Source: Candidatus Daviesbacteria bacterium GW2011_GWA1_41_61 (lineage in GTDB: Bacteria; Patescibacteriota; Microgenomatia; Daviesbacterales; UBA10151). From it: 59,262 nucleotides of DNA. Location: NCBI GenBank assembly GCA_000997385.1, contig LCBT01000005.1, forward strand, positions 1-59,262, given 5' to 3'. The position numbers were made by a program, and so were the translations under genes. The notes beneath the pieces were generated by a model that ran no database searches, was not told where the DNA came from, and was given only the letters and a program-made list of their open reading frames with translations. Numbering within the stretch: position 1 is the stretch's first letter; the number at the start of each line of letters is the position of its first letter. Below are positions 1 through 9,529 of the stretch, in pieces.

Positions 1-231
1 ATTGGGATCCAGTTGCTGGTATAAAGAAGAACCATAATCAAACCTGGTCTCTAAATTTTTAGCCAGAGTATCAATATTGGATCTTCTGACTCCATCCCGA
101 GCAGCTTTTTGAACATTGCCAAACAAAGCTAGGGAGACCACTGCCAAAATAGCTATAATGGCCACTACCACCAAAAGTTCAATTAAGGTAAAACCAGCAG
201 CTTTTGGGGCAGAGCTAGACATACTAGACAT
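1..231 (-). CDS. Type IV pilin-like protein, N-terminal part (gene runs off window start)
   Basis: Reverse-strand translation MSSMSSSAPKAAGFTLIELLVVVAIIAILAVVSLALFGNVQKAARDGVRRSNIDTLAKN... has the class III leader G^FTLIELLVV motif and hydrophobic helix. Confidence 0.88.
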   Translation of the reverse strand, partial: MSSMSSSAPKAAGFTLIELLVVVAIIAILAVVSLALFGNVQKAARDGVRRSNIDTLAKNLETRFDYGSSLYQQLDPN

Positions 232-305
232 AAAAGATAATACTTACTAAAAAGTATAGCATAAAAGGCTGTTGCTTAAGCTTTAAATAATATATAATTT
301 TCTCA

Positions 306-974
306 ATGGACCCAGCTTTTTTATCTTTATCCATAGTTATCCTGCTTTTTTCTGTTATCTTACATGAGGTGATGCACGGCTTTACAGCTTTAAAGTTTGG
401 AGACAGGACTGCCGAGCTTGCCGGAAGACTGACTTTAAATCCCCTGCCTCATATTGATCCTATAGGGACAGTTTTGGTACCCATGTTAGGGTTTTTGCCG
501 GTTTTACTGGGGGGAGGACCGGGGTTTATCATTGGTTGGGCTAAACCAGTCCCGGTTAACCCTTTAAATTTTTCTGATATAAGACGCGGTGAGCTGTTGG
601 TTTCTTTAGCTGGGGTAGCTGCTAATTTTGCTTTAGCTGTTTTAGGAGCTTTCTTATTTCATTTAGCTGTTAACTTCGCTCCAAATACTAATATTAGTTT
701 AATAAATGTACTCAGGTTTACAGTCACTATCAATTTAATATTAGGAGTTTTTAATTTACTGCCTATTCCACCCCTGGATGGGTCAAAAGTAGTTCTATCT
801 TTCCTTCCCTACAAGTTGGCAGCCCGGTATCAATCTTTGGAAAAGTATGGGCTGCTGATTATCTTTGCCCTATGGTTTATCTCCATAGGAGGAGTCTCCT
901 TATTAAGCCTAATCTTAGGCACAGCTGTAGGCATTTTAGGCTCCCTTTTAAATGTCCCCTTAAGGTTGTTTTAA
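306..974 (+). CDS. Site-2 protease family (M50) membrane metalloprotease
   Basis: HEVMHG zinc motif, NLLPIPPLDGSK motif, multiple TM segments. Confidence 0.88.
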   Translation: MDPAFLSLSIVILLFSVILHEVMHGFTALKFGDRTAELAGRLTLNPLPHIDPIGTVLVPMLGFLPVLLGGGPGFIIGWAKPVPVNPLNFSDIRRGELLVSLAGVAANFALAVLGAFLFHLAVNFAPNTNISLINVLRFTVTINLILGVFNLLPIPPLDGSKVVLSFLPYKLAARYQSLEKYGLLIIFALWFISIGGVSLLSLILGTAVGILGSLLNVPLRLF

Positions 975-1006
975 TGCTCAGGCACGCAAGGACCAGCCTT
1001 GTGAGG

Positions 1007-2323
1007 CTAAATTATCCACTTCTTTTTTAGTGAGGTAAATTGTTTATCAATAATTGCTTCCCTGATTGATTTGACAAGGTTTACTATAAAGAAAACGTTA
1101 TGAATGGTGGCTAATCTGTAATACAACAACTCCTTAGCTAAATATAAATGTCTTAGATAAGCTCTGGAGAAGTTTTGGCAGGTGTAGCAGGAACACCCTG
1201 GATCTATAGCTTTTTTATCTTCTTTAAACTCTGACCTGGAGATATTAAGAGTAAATTTGTTACTCTCTTTCCCTCTATTAGCTGGACTGATATATAAACT
1301 ACCGTTTCTAGCCCTTCTCATTGGGGCCACACAATCAAACATATCCAAACCCCTTTCAATGCAGGCAAACAAGTCTCTCACCTCTCCAATTCCTAGAGCA
1401 TGTCTGGGTAATTCCCCTGGTAACAAGGGAATTACCCATTCCATAGTTTTGTCAATAGCTTTGGCAGCTGCCCAGTCAACTCCCAAAACCCCAGAATCAA
1501 CAAGGTCTCCCTCCTTCGCCAAGGCTTCGGAGGGCAAAGCAAAAGATCCTCCAATGGAAATTCCAGAAAAATCTTGCTGAACCACCCATCTGGCTTCATG
1601 TTTCCTTATCTCCTCATCAAAAACACCTTGTAATATCCCAAAAAGCTGGGATCGAGGATTTAAGGATTTTCCTACATGCTTTTGAAAATACTCTTTACTT
1701 CTTAGTTCCCAGCGGTGAGTCCTTTCTAAAGACTGCCTGACATACTCCACAGAATGAAGCGGTGATAACAACTCATCTAAAACTAAACAGATGTCTGAGC
1801 CTAAATCCAGCTGGATTTCCATAGATTTTTCCGGGGTTAAAAGGTGCTTGCTGCCATCTAAATGGGATACAAATTGTACTCCATTTTCAGTGATTTTACT
1901 TACCAAAGGCCCCCTTGTCAAACTCTCATCTCGATTCTTCTTTCCTTGTGGCGGGTCCTGCCGCTGCAGTATCCCGTCGTCTCGCCCGCTTTGAATTTTC
2001 TTTACTCCATGCTCAATCATGGCTCCCAGGGAAAAGGCCTGGAAGCCCCCTGAATCGGTCAGAATTGGTCCTTCCCACCCCATGAACTGATGAAGTCCCC
2101 CTAATTTTTTGATTAATTTATTTCCCGGCCTAAGATAAAGATGATAGGTATTACCCAGAATAATTTGAGCCCCTAAGATTTCCAAATCATCTGGACTTAA
2201 AGCTTTAACCGTCCCCTGTGTCCCTACAGGCATAAACACCGGAGTTTGGACCTCTCCATGGGCTGTTTTTAAAACTCCTGCCCTGGCTTTTTTATCTGTA
2301 GCAATGATTTTGAAATTAGACAT
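1007..2323 (-). CDS. tgt: tRNA-guanine (queuine) transglycosylase with two in-frame insertions
   Basis: GNTYHLYLRPG, TDSGGFQAFSL, FVSHLDGSKHLLTPEKSMEIQ, CxCxxC zinc-site motifs. Confidence 0.93.
   Translation of the reverse strand: MSNFKIIATDKKARAGVLKTAHGEVQTPVFMPVGTQGTVKALSPDDLEILGAQIILGNTYHLYLRPGNKLIKKLGGLHQFMGWEGPILTDSGGFQAFSLGAMIEHGVKKIQSGRDDGILQRQDPPQGKKNRDESLTRGPLVSKITENGVQFVSHLDGSKHLLTPEKSMEIQLDLGSDICLVLDELLSPLHSVEYVRQSLERTHRWELRSKEYFQKHVGKSLNPRSQLFGILQGVFDEEIRKHEARWVVQQDFSGISIGGSFALPSEALAKEGDLVDSGVLGVDWAAAKAIDKTMEWVIPLLPGELPRHALGIGEVRDLFACIERGLDMFDCVAPMRRARNGSLYISPANRGKESNKFTLNISRSEFKEDKKAIDPGCSCYTCQNFSRAYLRHLYLAKELLYYRLATIHNVFFIVNLVKSIREAIIDKQFTSLKKKWII
1509..1534. repeat. Small palindromic insertion in tgt
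   Basis: CCCTCC-TTC-GCC-AA-GGC-TTC-GGAGGG hairpin, located in a segment (FALPSEALAKEGDLVD...) that is extra relative to typical Tgt. Confidence 0.55.
1953..1980. repeat. 28-bp exact repeat (same as 34282-34309) within an in-frame insertion in tgt
   Basis: ACGACGGGATACTGCAGCGGCAGGACCC on the minus strand, identical to the plus strand in rplA. Confidence 0.9.
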
Positions 2324-2390
2324 CGGTAGTATTATATATATTTAGGCAGAAGTTTAGAATATCAAGTACAATATTAATGTCAAGGGTTCT

Positions 2391-2873
2391 ATGCTAAAAT
2401 CAACTGCTGGCTTTACCATTATCGAGCTTTTGGTAGTAATCTCCATCTTAGCTATCTTATCAACCATAGGATTTCTTTCTTACTTTAATACCATCAATAA
2501 AACCACCACCACTATTGTCAAAGCAGACTTTGTTTCTATCTACAAAAGCATCGCCATCGCCAGACTGGCTAAACAAAAAACCTTTGGCCAAATCACCCAG
2601 AACTTCTGTTCTGAATGCGCAAGCTGCCGGGCCAGCCCTAATGTTTCCCTGGATCAGGCTTGTATTGATGATCTGACCGCTTCCTGGCAAACTATCAGCT
2701 CTGATCTTCTTCCCCGCGATCCTTGGGGCAACCCTTATCTTTGGGATGAAAATGAGTTAGAGGGTGGTAATTGTAACCGAGACAGTCTTCGTACCGTGGG
2801 AGCTGACCATCTCTATGGAACAGCTGATGATATAGTTTCTTATGTGCCCCGCTATATTTGCACTCCACCATAA
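2391..2873 (+). CDS. Type II pseudopilin / type IV pilin-like protein
   Basis: AGFTIIELLVVISILAILSTIGFLSYF N-terminus; DPWGNPYLW and GADHLYGTADDI C-terminal motif typical of GspG-like proteins. Confidence 0.88.
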   Translation: MLKSTAGFTIIELLVVISILAILSTIGFLSYFNTINKTTTTIVKADFVSIYKSIAIARLAKQKTFGQITQNFCSECASCRASPNVSLDQACIDDLTASWQTISSDLLPRDPWGNPYLWDENELEGGNCNRDSLRTVGADHLYGTADDIVSYVPRYICTPP

Positions 2874-2966
2874 CTAACAGTTAGCAAAAGAATATTTTTT
2901 TAGGCCTTTACACATTCCTTCCTCTCTTTTTACATTTAATACTCATTTGTTACGTACTATGGGAGC

Positions 2967-5201
2967 ATGAAGCTATCCCTCAACTCTCCTCCTAAAAACA
3001 AGAAACAATCCAAAAGGAAAAACTCTAGGCTAAACTTAAAAAGAAAATTTTTAGCAATTTTTCTAGCCTTAACCTTATTTTTATCTTTAGTACCAATTAT
3101 TACTTATGCCACCTATATCCCTGATTTAGACAGCAAAGAAGAGATTATGAATAAAAGTAGTACCGGGGTGGTTCTTTTCGACCGGAATAATCAACCCTTC
3201 TTTACCTTTTATCAAGGCAGAGAAAGACAAGCTGTACCACTGGACGAAATCTCACCTTACCTGCAGATGGCAACTGTTGCTTCTGAGGACAAAGAATTTT
3301 ACTCCCACTATGGATTTTCCCCTAAAGCTATCGTCAGGGCTTTAATCACTGATATTAAAAGAGGCAATTTTGCTTCGGGAGGCTCCACTATCACCCAACA
3401 GCTGGTCAAAAATGCTTTACTTTCACCTGACAAAAGCATCACCCGTAAAATCCAGGAGATACTTTTGGCTCAAGAGCTGGAAAGAAGGTACAACAAAAAT
3501 GAGATTTTAGAGATGTACTTAAATTCAGTTTATTTTGGAGAAGGAGCTTTTGGGGTAGAAGAAGCAGCCGGCAGGTATTTTGACAAAAAATCTCCAGACT
3601 TAAATCTGGCCGAGGCAGCACTACTGGTAGGCCTGCTGCCAGCCCCTTCAAAGCTCTCACCGCTGTCCAATGATTTGACCGAGATTAAAAAGAGGCAGGA
3701 GTTAATCTTGCAAAAGATGATGGAACAAAAGATGATCTCTGATGAGGATCGCTTAAAAGCAGAGAAAGAAACACTTAAATTTAAGCCCAAAGCAAATGAT
3801 TTAAACACCACAGGTGTTCATTTTGCCATCATGGTTAAAGATGAGTTAATAGCCCATTATGGAGAAGATAAAGTCTCCCGCTCCGGCTTTAAAGTTAAAA
3901 CCACTTTAGACCTCAACTTCCAAACTCAAGCTGAACAGGTAGTCAAACAGCAGCTTAAAATTCTGGCGCCCAATAACGTTTCCAACGCCGCGATAGTCGT
4001 GGAAGATCCTAAAACCGGAGAGATTAAGGCTTTAGTAGGCAGTAAGGATTGGGGAGCCGAGGGGTTTGGCAAAGTTAATGTCGCAGTTATGCCCCGTCAA
4101 CCTGGATCTTCTTTTAAACCAATTGTTTACGCTGCTGCTTTAGAGGAAAAGGTAATCACTCCAGCCACAATCCTCTGGGACCAACCCACTACTTTTGCCA
4201 CCAACTACCGCCCCAAAAACTATGACGGTAAGTTCCGCGGCCCGGTAACTGCCAGACGGGCCCTGGCCAACTCTTTAAATGTTCCTTCAGTAGAAGTACT
4301 GTCTAAATTGGGAGTCTCTTCAGCAGTAGAGATGGCCCAGAGAGTGGGGATTACCACTATTGAAGATCCCCAAAGGTATGGATTATCCTTGGTTTTAGGA
4401 GCTGGAGAGGTCAAACTTTTAGATATCACCAACGCTTATGCTACCTTTGCTAATATGGGGTTGAAAAATGACCCCAGCTTTATTTTAGAGATTAAAGATA
4501 AATACGATCAGGTCATCTACACCCACCAAGCTAAACCTAAAAAGGTCTTAAACTCCGAAGTCGCCTTTTTAATCTCCTCAATTCTTTCCGATAGCGGTGC
4601 CCGAGCTGAAATTTTTGGGACGGTTCTAAATATCTCCCGAAAGGTAGCGGTTAAAACCGGCACTAGTGAAAGCTACCGGGATTCTTTAACCATAGGCTAC
4701 ACTCCCTCACTGGCTATTGGGGTATGGGTAGGCAATAATGACGGCCGGCCGATGAACAGTGTGGCTGGATCTTTGGGGGCAGCCCCTATTTGGAAACAGC
4801 TGATGGAGAAGTTTTTACAAGGCACCCCCAAAGAACAGTTTATTCAGCCCGAAGGGATTGTTACTTATACCTGCAGGAGAGAATATTTTATTAAGGGAAC
4901 AGAACCAACTGCAGGGTGTGCTTCCTCTACACCCTCACCTACGGTCACTATCAGTCCCACTCCTCCTCAAGAAGGTAAAAAATCAGCTTTAAATCAACCT
5001 TTTCTGCTACTTTTAGGAAGGAATTTTAACTTGACAAAAGCCGCGTTCCTTTGCTATGATGATTATGCCCAACAGGACCATGTACCGGCTGGTACATGGC
5101 AGGGCAAAGTAGATGGTTCTTTATCTGAAGAACCCAACCTGCTTGGCACGTTTGAAAATTTAGGGAATATTTTCCTCCATCGTTGGTGTACAACGGGTTG
5201 A
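2967..5201 (+). CDS. Penicillin-binding protein 1A family (GT51 transglycosylase + transpeptidase)
   Basis: ASEDKEFYSHYGF, GGSTITQQLVKN, PGSSFKP, KTGTSESYRD motifs; the last ~45 aa overlap a candidate ncRNA and may be a non-conserved tail. Confidence 0.93.
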   Translation: MKLSLNSPPKNKKQSKRKNSRLNLKRKFLAIFLALTLFLSLVPIITYATYIPDLDSKEEIMNKSSTGVVLFDRNNQPFFTFYQGRERQAVPLDEISPYLQMATVASEDKEFYSHYGFSPKAIVRALITDIKRGNFASGGSTITQQLVKNALLSPDKSITRKIQEILLAQELERRYNKNEILEMYLNSVYFGEGAFGVEEAAGRYFDKKSPDLNLAEAALLVGLLPAPSKLSPLSNDLTEIKKRQELILQKMMEQKMISDEDRLKAEKETLKFKPKANDLNTTGVHFAIMVKDELIAHYGEDKVSRSGFKVKTTLDLNFQTQAEQVVKQQLKILAPNNVSNAAIVVEDPKTGEIKALVGSKDWGAEGFGKVNVAVMPRQPGSSFKPIVYAAALEEKVITPATILWDQPTTFATNYRPKNYDGKFRGPVTARRALANSLNVPSVEVLSKLGVSSAVEMAQRVGITTIEDPQRYGLSLVLGAGEVKLLDITNAYATFANMGLKNDPSFILEIKDKYDQVIYTHQAKPKKVLNSEVAFLISSILSDSGARAEIFGTVLNISRKVAVKTGTSESYRDSLTIGYTPSLAIGVWVGNNDGRPMNSVAGSLGAAPIWKQLMEKFLQGTPKEQFIQPEGIVTYTCRREYFIKGTEPTAGCASSTPSPTVTISPTPPQEGKKSALNQPFLLLLGRNFNLTKAAFLCYDDYAQQDHVPAGTWQGKVDGSLSEEPNLLGTFENLGNIFLHRWCTTG
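5031..5060 (+). promoter_or_regulatory. Sigma70-like promoter TTGACA-N18-TATGAT
   Basis: TTGACA at 5031-5036 and TATGAT at 5055-5060. Confidence 0.65.
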
Positions 5202-5325
5202 TCTGGGTGGAGATACTGTTATGGTATTTCCTAAGATCCCCACTTTAAAGTCCAGGGGAAAAATCCTTAAAAACACGGTCAAGTAGGCGGTATTATTCTC
5301 CCCCGATCCTTCGGGGGATTTTTTA
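5067..5325 (+). ncRNA. Candidate structured ncRNA of unknown family
   Basis: Downstream of the promoter; hairpins CCATGTACC-GGCT-GGTACATGG (5078-5099) and GGTTCTT-TATCTG-AAGAACC (5115-5134); intrinsic terminator at the end; no recognised SRP, RNase P or tmRNA signature. Confidence 0.5.
5297..5325 (+). terminator. Intrinsic terminator
   Basis: TCTCCCCCGATCCTTCGGGGGATTTTTTATTTT hairpin plus T-tract. Confidence 0.85.
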
Positions 5326-5392
5326 TTTTAAAATCATTTTATCTCCTGGTTCAAATTCACTCCTAGATTTGGTAAAATTAATTGTCCCTATT

Positions 5393-5467
5393 GCCGGGGT
5401 AACTCAGTGGTAGAGTAGCTGTTTTGTAAACAGCAAGTCGCGGGTTCGAATCCCGCCTCCGGCTCCA
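5393..5467 (+). tRNA. tRNA-Thr(TGT), attachment site of element 1
   Basis: Cloverleaf: acceptor GCCGGGG/CTCCGGC, anticodon arm GCTGT-TTTGTAA-ACAGC, T arm GCGGG-TTCGAAT-CCCGC, CCA encoded. Confidence 0.93.
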
Positions 5468-7050
5468 AAGTGGATTGAAGGGTCGTATTCTGCCTGATTA
5501 GATTGATGTGACGGCCCTTTCTTTAGTCCGACCAAACCGTTTTCTTCAGAAAGCTCATTTTGCTTATTTCTAAGGAACATAAATACCGATTTAGCCTCTA
5601 GGTAAAGCTTTTTGTCTTTTAATTTCAAGTCCGACCCAAGTATTTGTAAAACCATCCTTTTAGTATAGTCGTCTCCGGTGTTAAATAATTCGAGAATATT
5701 CCCGGCAAACTCTAAGGTATTATCAATCATCTGCTCCCAGTAGGAAATTCTATCCGAATTAAGCTGCTCCTTAATATCTGCTTCTTCTTTTAGGATAGCC
5801 GCTTTTTTCTGTTTATACTCATCTTCAGAGTAGAGACCGTCAATTTTCATACTAAATAACTTTTCTTTACTACCATCAATTTCGTGTAATCTTTTAGTTA
5901 GAACTTCCTTATTTTTATGCTCAAATTCAAACTCATCTCGATTTCTTCTTTTGAGCACTTTCCTGACCCAATCAATAAACCTTGGGTTAAGTTCTAAATT
6001 ACTAATGAAAGTCCTAACCTGGCCTTCTAAATCATCAGCCGGTGTATAAGATCTTTGGGTACAGACACCTTTATTTTTCTTACATCTATACCAGAAATAC
6101 TCTCGTGACGTGCCATTTTTATATGTTTTAGTTTTTCTTTCCGAAGTAATAGTTGAGCTACATTCACCACATTTTATAAAGCCAGACAAAGGTAGTGTGC
6201 GTATTTCAGTTCTATCTATATACCGACCGCTAAACTTACCAGTAATGATTTTTTGAGCCTTATTGAATTCCTCCAAGGTGACCACTGGTTCTTGAATACC
6301 CTTGTGAACCTCACCTTGGAAATTAAAATATCCAGCATAAAATACGTTATGAAATAGACTAAATGAGGCAGTCCGAGATACTGGATTACCCCGCCTATCT
6401 CTTAAACCGAGCTTTGTAATTGCAGCTAAGGACTCATCAACAGTATATTGGCCAGTTAGTATCATCTGCCACCACCTCTTTACTAAATCAAACCTTTCTG
6501 GATCGTTAGTAACAGTTTTCTCTCCTTTAACCTCCCCAACATTGAGATAGCCAATTGGGGCTAGTCCTGGCTTGATTCCTTTAGCTACTTTGGATTCCAA
6601 GCCCCTTTTGACGTCTTTAGAGAGCTTTAGACTGAAGTCTGTGGACATACCAAACTCTATTAAGAGCATGAACCAGTTGGACAAATCATATTGAGTGTAG
6701 GGAGTAATAATCCTAAGACCTTTGTGCTGAACTAGGTCAATTATTTCGCTACCATCAATCATATTACGTGCGAGGCGGTTAGCATTCCAGCAAACGACAA
6801 CTTTAGCTTTACCAGCCTTAAGAAGATTGAGCATCCTGTAAAATTCAGTTCTAACTCCGGCTTTTCGACCGCTTTTTTCTTCTTTAAAGTGAGGTACTAT
6901 TAAATTAAGGCTATAATCCTTGATAAGTTTATTACATTCATTTACTTGGTCATTAAGGGATAGAACTTGACGCTTCTTATCTTCTTCGGATTTTCTACAG
7001 TAGGCTAGGGCAATATTACTCATATCATTTTCATTTTTATCTCTATTCAT
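5404..7050 (-). CDS. Large serine recombinase/integrase; C-terminus reads antisense through tRNA-Thr
   Basis: Resolvase domain (ALAYCRKSEEDKKRQVLSLNDQV, NRLARN), recombinase domain, zinc ribbon CGECSS...YRCKKNKGVC, coiled coil; C-terminal GGGIRTRDLLFTKQLLYH is tRNA antisense. Confidence 0.93.
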   Translation of the reverse strand: MNRDKNENDMSNIALAYCRKSEEDKKRQVLSLNDQVNECNKLIKDYSLNLIVPHFKEEKSGRKAGVRTEFYRMLNLLKAGKAKVVVCWNANRLARNMIDGSEIIDLVQHKGLRIITPYTQYDLSNWFMLLIEFGMSTDFSLKLSKDVKRGLESKVAKGIKPGLAPIGYLNVGEVKGEKTVTNDPERFDLVKRWWQMILTGQYTVDESLAAITKLGLRDRRGNPVSRTASFSLFHNVFYAGYFNFQGEVHKGIQEPVVTLEEFNKAQKIITGKFSGRYIDRTEIRTLPLSGFIKCGECSSTITSERKTKTYKNGTSREYFWYRCKKNKGVCTQRSYTPADDLEGQVRTFISNLELNPRFIDWVRKVLKRRNRDEFEFEHKNKEVLTKRLHEIDGSKEKLFSMKIDGLYSEDEYKQKKAAILKEEADIKEQLNSDRISYWEQMIDNTLEFAGNILELFNTGDDYTKRMVLQILGSDLKLKDKKLYLEAKSVFMFLRNKQNELSEENGLVGLKKGPSHQSNQAEYDPSIHFGAGGGIRTRDLLFTKQLLYH

Positions 7051-7325
7051 GTTGTACCATCTTCCAGCTCTTTTTTAAAGTCGGACTTCTTATTTTGTAT
7101 CTGTAGTTCAAATAATTGTATTAACCTTGAGCCTTGATCTCTGGCTACTTCATCGCTCAACTCAATCTGGTAAACTTCCTTAACCAACTTCTTGAATTCT
7201 TGAACTTCCTCCGGCTCCAAACAGGGATAAGTCTTATTTTTAGGAGCTCTAAATGTGGCATCCTGGCTGCTACAGACCTCACAAGGGCATTCACCAGATT
7301 CCACCATCTCGTCAACTGTGATCAT
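7047..7325 (-). CDS. Hypothetical protein with Cys cluster
   Basis: ORF overlapping neighbours by 4 nt; CPCEVC motif. Confidence 0.7.
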   Translation of the reverse strand: MITVDEMVESGECPCEVCSSQDATFRAPKNKTYPCLEPEEVQEFKKLVKEVYQIELSDEVARDQGSRLIQLFELQIQNKKSDFKKELEDGTT

Positions 7326-8785
7326 GCCTTACCTCTTTCAGATTCATTAGCCCAACGAGTTCCTTCGCCAAATATTTCTTTACCTAAATCCAGTGACACT
7401 TGTGACTCATGTGACTCTGTTTCTGGTATACCGCTGTCTACTGAAGGGGCTGCTTTATCTGTGCTAGGTATATCTGTTTCAGTGTCAGAAGTGTCATTAG
7501 AGACATTGAAACCATAATTGAGCTTCAATTTCTCTATTAACTCTAGGTTGTAGTAAATTCCTCGTTTGTCTGCCGTCCTTTTCTTTTCAAACCCCAACCC
7601 CTTCAAAATTTTCCCAATGGTATCTTCTGGAAGAGCAAATTTATCTTCCTTACCTTTATTAAACTCTCTAGTAATAGTCTCTACGGATAGGAATCCACCA
7701 TCAACCTGGTTCTCTATGGCTATTACTATCTCAATGATTTTTGCCTCTAGTGTATCTGTAGCATCATCTTTTTTTCGTGACTCAACTGTTTTTAGAAACT
7801 TAAAAAACGATTCTTTTTTGTTGGGGAAAAAGGTAAGCACAATCTTATGAAGGGAGCTTACAATGTCTCCGAGCCTACCTGAAGCTGGTTTGTCCGCCTC
7901 CATTAGTTCATCTTTGTAATGTAAGATCCTAAAAGCTGCGAGCTTACATTTAAGATCAAAGGCACTCTCTGATACAACCGGATTATTAAACCTCCGGCTT
8001 GTTGGTTTCATATCAATTGAGATAGAGCGCGATTCTAAAATGTCATCAACTGGCCTATTAGTAGCAATAATGGTTGGTCCGAAAAGATTAAAAGTTTTAG
8101 TATCTCTAAAAGCTCCTTTTTCAGGCCATAAAGTTCTTGAGGATACAGATCCTTTTTCAAACCTTGCTAAAATAAGATCATCACAATTAGCGCGTTCAAA
8201 CTTTTTAGGAGCATTTTTAACATCAAACCCCAAAGCTGCTTGATGATCGTTACCCCATCTAATTATATCGGCCTCTCTAACAGTTTCTGTCCAAACTCCA
8301 CGCCTGGATACAAAGATTAAACCCTTCCCAGTTCTTGACTTACCACGTTCCTTAACTGCATATAGATACAGAATAGGTGAAAAGTGTATCTTGTCGATTA
8401 GATAGGTGTGAATATCCCATAAAACCAAAAGATCATAGTAAACTTCGTGTGGAAGCTCCGAGATGTTTTGATGGTAGGCAATAAGCTCCTCATATAAATC
8501 TAAAGCATGATGAGGGTTCTCCCTATATTCTTCTAAATATCCCAAAACCTTCTCAGCATCAGCAATTAAATATGGTATCGAGTTAAGAGGTGGCGGTACG
8601 AAGAGTTCATCATTATGTTTTACTGAATCTATCAATTCTAAATTTTCTGTGAGGTAAACTAGCTTTCCTTTACTACTTAAAACATCAATAGTGTTTGGAG
8701 CATCCAGGGAGTATGTTATTTTGTCTTCTTTATTGCTATCTTTTTTGGTTTTTATCTTTTCGTCAATATCGTCAAAATTATCCAT
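7322..8785 (-). CDS. P-loop ATPase/helicase-like protein paired with prim-pol
   Basis: Walker A-like GKSRTGKGLIF; follows prim-pol gene with overlapping ends. Confidence 0.6.
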   Translation of the reverse strand: MDNFDDIDEKIKTKKDSNKEDKITYSLDAPNTIDVLSSKGKLVYLTENLELIDSVKHNDELFVPPPLNSIPYLIADAEKVLGYLEEYRENPHHALDLYEELIAYHQNISELPHEVYYDLLVLWDIHTYLIDKIHFSPILYLYAVKERGKSRTGKGLIFVSRRGVWTETVREADIIRWGNDHQAALGFDVKNAPKKFERANCDDLILARFEKGSVSSRTLWPEKGAFRDTKTFNLFGPTIIATNRPVDDILESRSISIDMKPTSRRFNNPVVSESAFDLKCKLAAFRILHYKDELMEADKPASGRLGDIVSSLHKIVLTFFPNKKESFFKFLKTVESRKKDDATDTLEAKIIEIVIAIENQVDGGFLSVETITREFNKGKEDKFALPEDTIGKILKGLGFEKKRTADKRGIYYNLELIEKLKLNYGFNVSNDTSDTETDIPSTDKAAPSVDSGIPETESHESQVSLDLGKEIFGEGTRWANESERGKA

Positions 8786-9527
8786 TTTTTGTCCTTTCCC
8801 TGGTCAGGAAATTGACTGCACTTTCAAATTTCTGATTGACTTCTTTAGTTACTAGTGGAGGCTGGAAGGTGGAGTTTATAAAGAGCAGGAACTGATAGAC
8901 TAATTTTGATGGGATACCACGAGCCAGTAGGCTACAAGCAGCTCTGTAGAGATTAATATCTCTAGCTCCTTCTGTTTGTCCTAGAATTGACTTCCAATCC
9001 AAATTAGTTGAACCTTTGTTTGTACCCTGAAGATCAATTATCCATTGAGGCATTTCCTGAAATTCATTAACAAATGGTGGAGTGATCCAAATATATTTAT
9101 TGCCTGAGGCGTGAACTGATGGTGGAAGGATTACATAACCGCCATCAGATTTTAGATCAAATCCTTCTTTAACCCCATTCTGGCTATGAATATTAGGGCT
9201 ATATTTATAGAAATGATGTGAACCACCGCCCCCAGTTTGTGATTTAACTGTATCTGTTAGATTATTGGTATTACCACCATGTCTTGGATCAATATCAATC
9301 ACACTAACACCAGATAATTTGCCTGTCACAAGGCCAATATTTGCCCAGGGCCATTTAGTCCACCAATCCGTAACTTCTTCAATTGTAGGTAGTCTTTTTT
9401 GGTATTCAAGCCAAGATTCTAGGCACGGTTTTTTAGAAGATGGACTGATAGGAATTATTGACCAACCTTTTGAAAGGTATTTAAGTGCTGCATTTAATAA
9501 ATCTTTATTTTTATCTTGATTATTCAT
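8778..9527 (-). CDS. Bifunctional DNA primase/polymerase (prim-pol) N-terminal domain protein
   Basis: GWSIIPISPSSKKP, NIGLVTGKLSGVSVIDIDPRHGG, TGGGGSHHFY, GFDLKSDGGYVILPPSVHASGNKYIW. Confidence 0.87.
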   Translation of the reverse strand: MNNQDKNKDLLNAALKYLSKGWSIIPISPSSKKPCLESWLEYQKRLPTIEEVTDWWTKWPWANIGLVTGKLSGVSVIDIDPRHGGNTNNLTDTVKSQTGGGGSHHFYKYSPNIHSQNGVKEGFDLKSDGGYVILPPSVHASGNKYIWITPPFVNEFQEMPQWIIDLQGTNKGSTNLDWKSILGQTEGARDINLYRAACSLLARGIPSKLVYQFLLFINSTFQPPLVTKEVNQKFESAVNFLTRERTKNG

Positions 9528-9529
9528 AT

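Noticed and set aside
1257-2053. Plus-strand ORFs 1257-1580, 1791-1994, 1862-2053
   Set aside because: Antisense to tgt with no independent support.
5067-5325. SRP RNA, RNase P RNA or tmRNA
   Set aside because: I could not find the SRP GGAAGnAnGC loop, the RNase P conserved regions, or a tmRNA T-arm/CCA end in this stretch.
5404-5467. Integrase C-terminal peptide GGGIRTRDLLFTKQLLYH as a genuine conserved domain
   Set aside because: It is tRNA-Thr read antisense; such peptides are a known annotation artifact, though here the read-through itself is informative about the att site.
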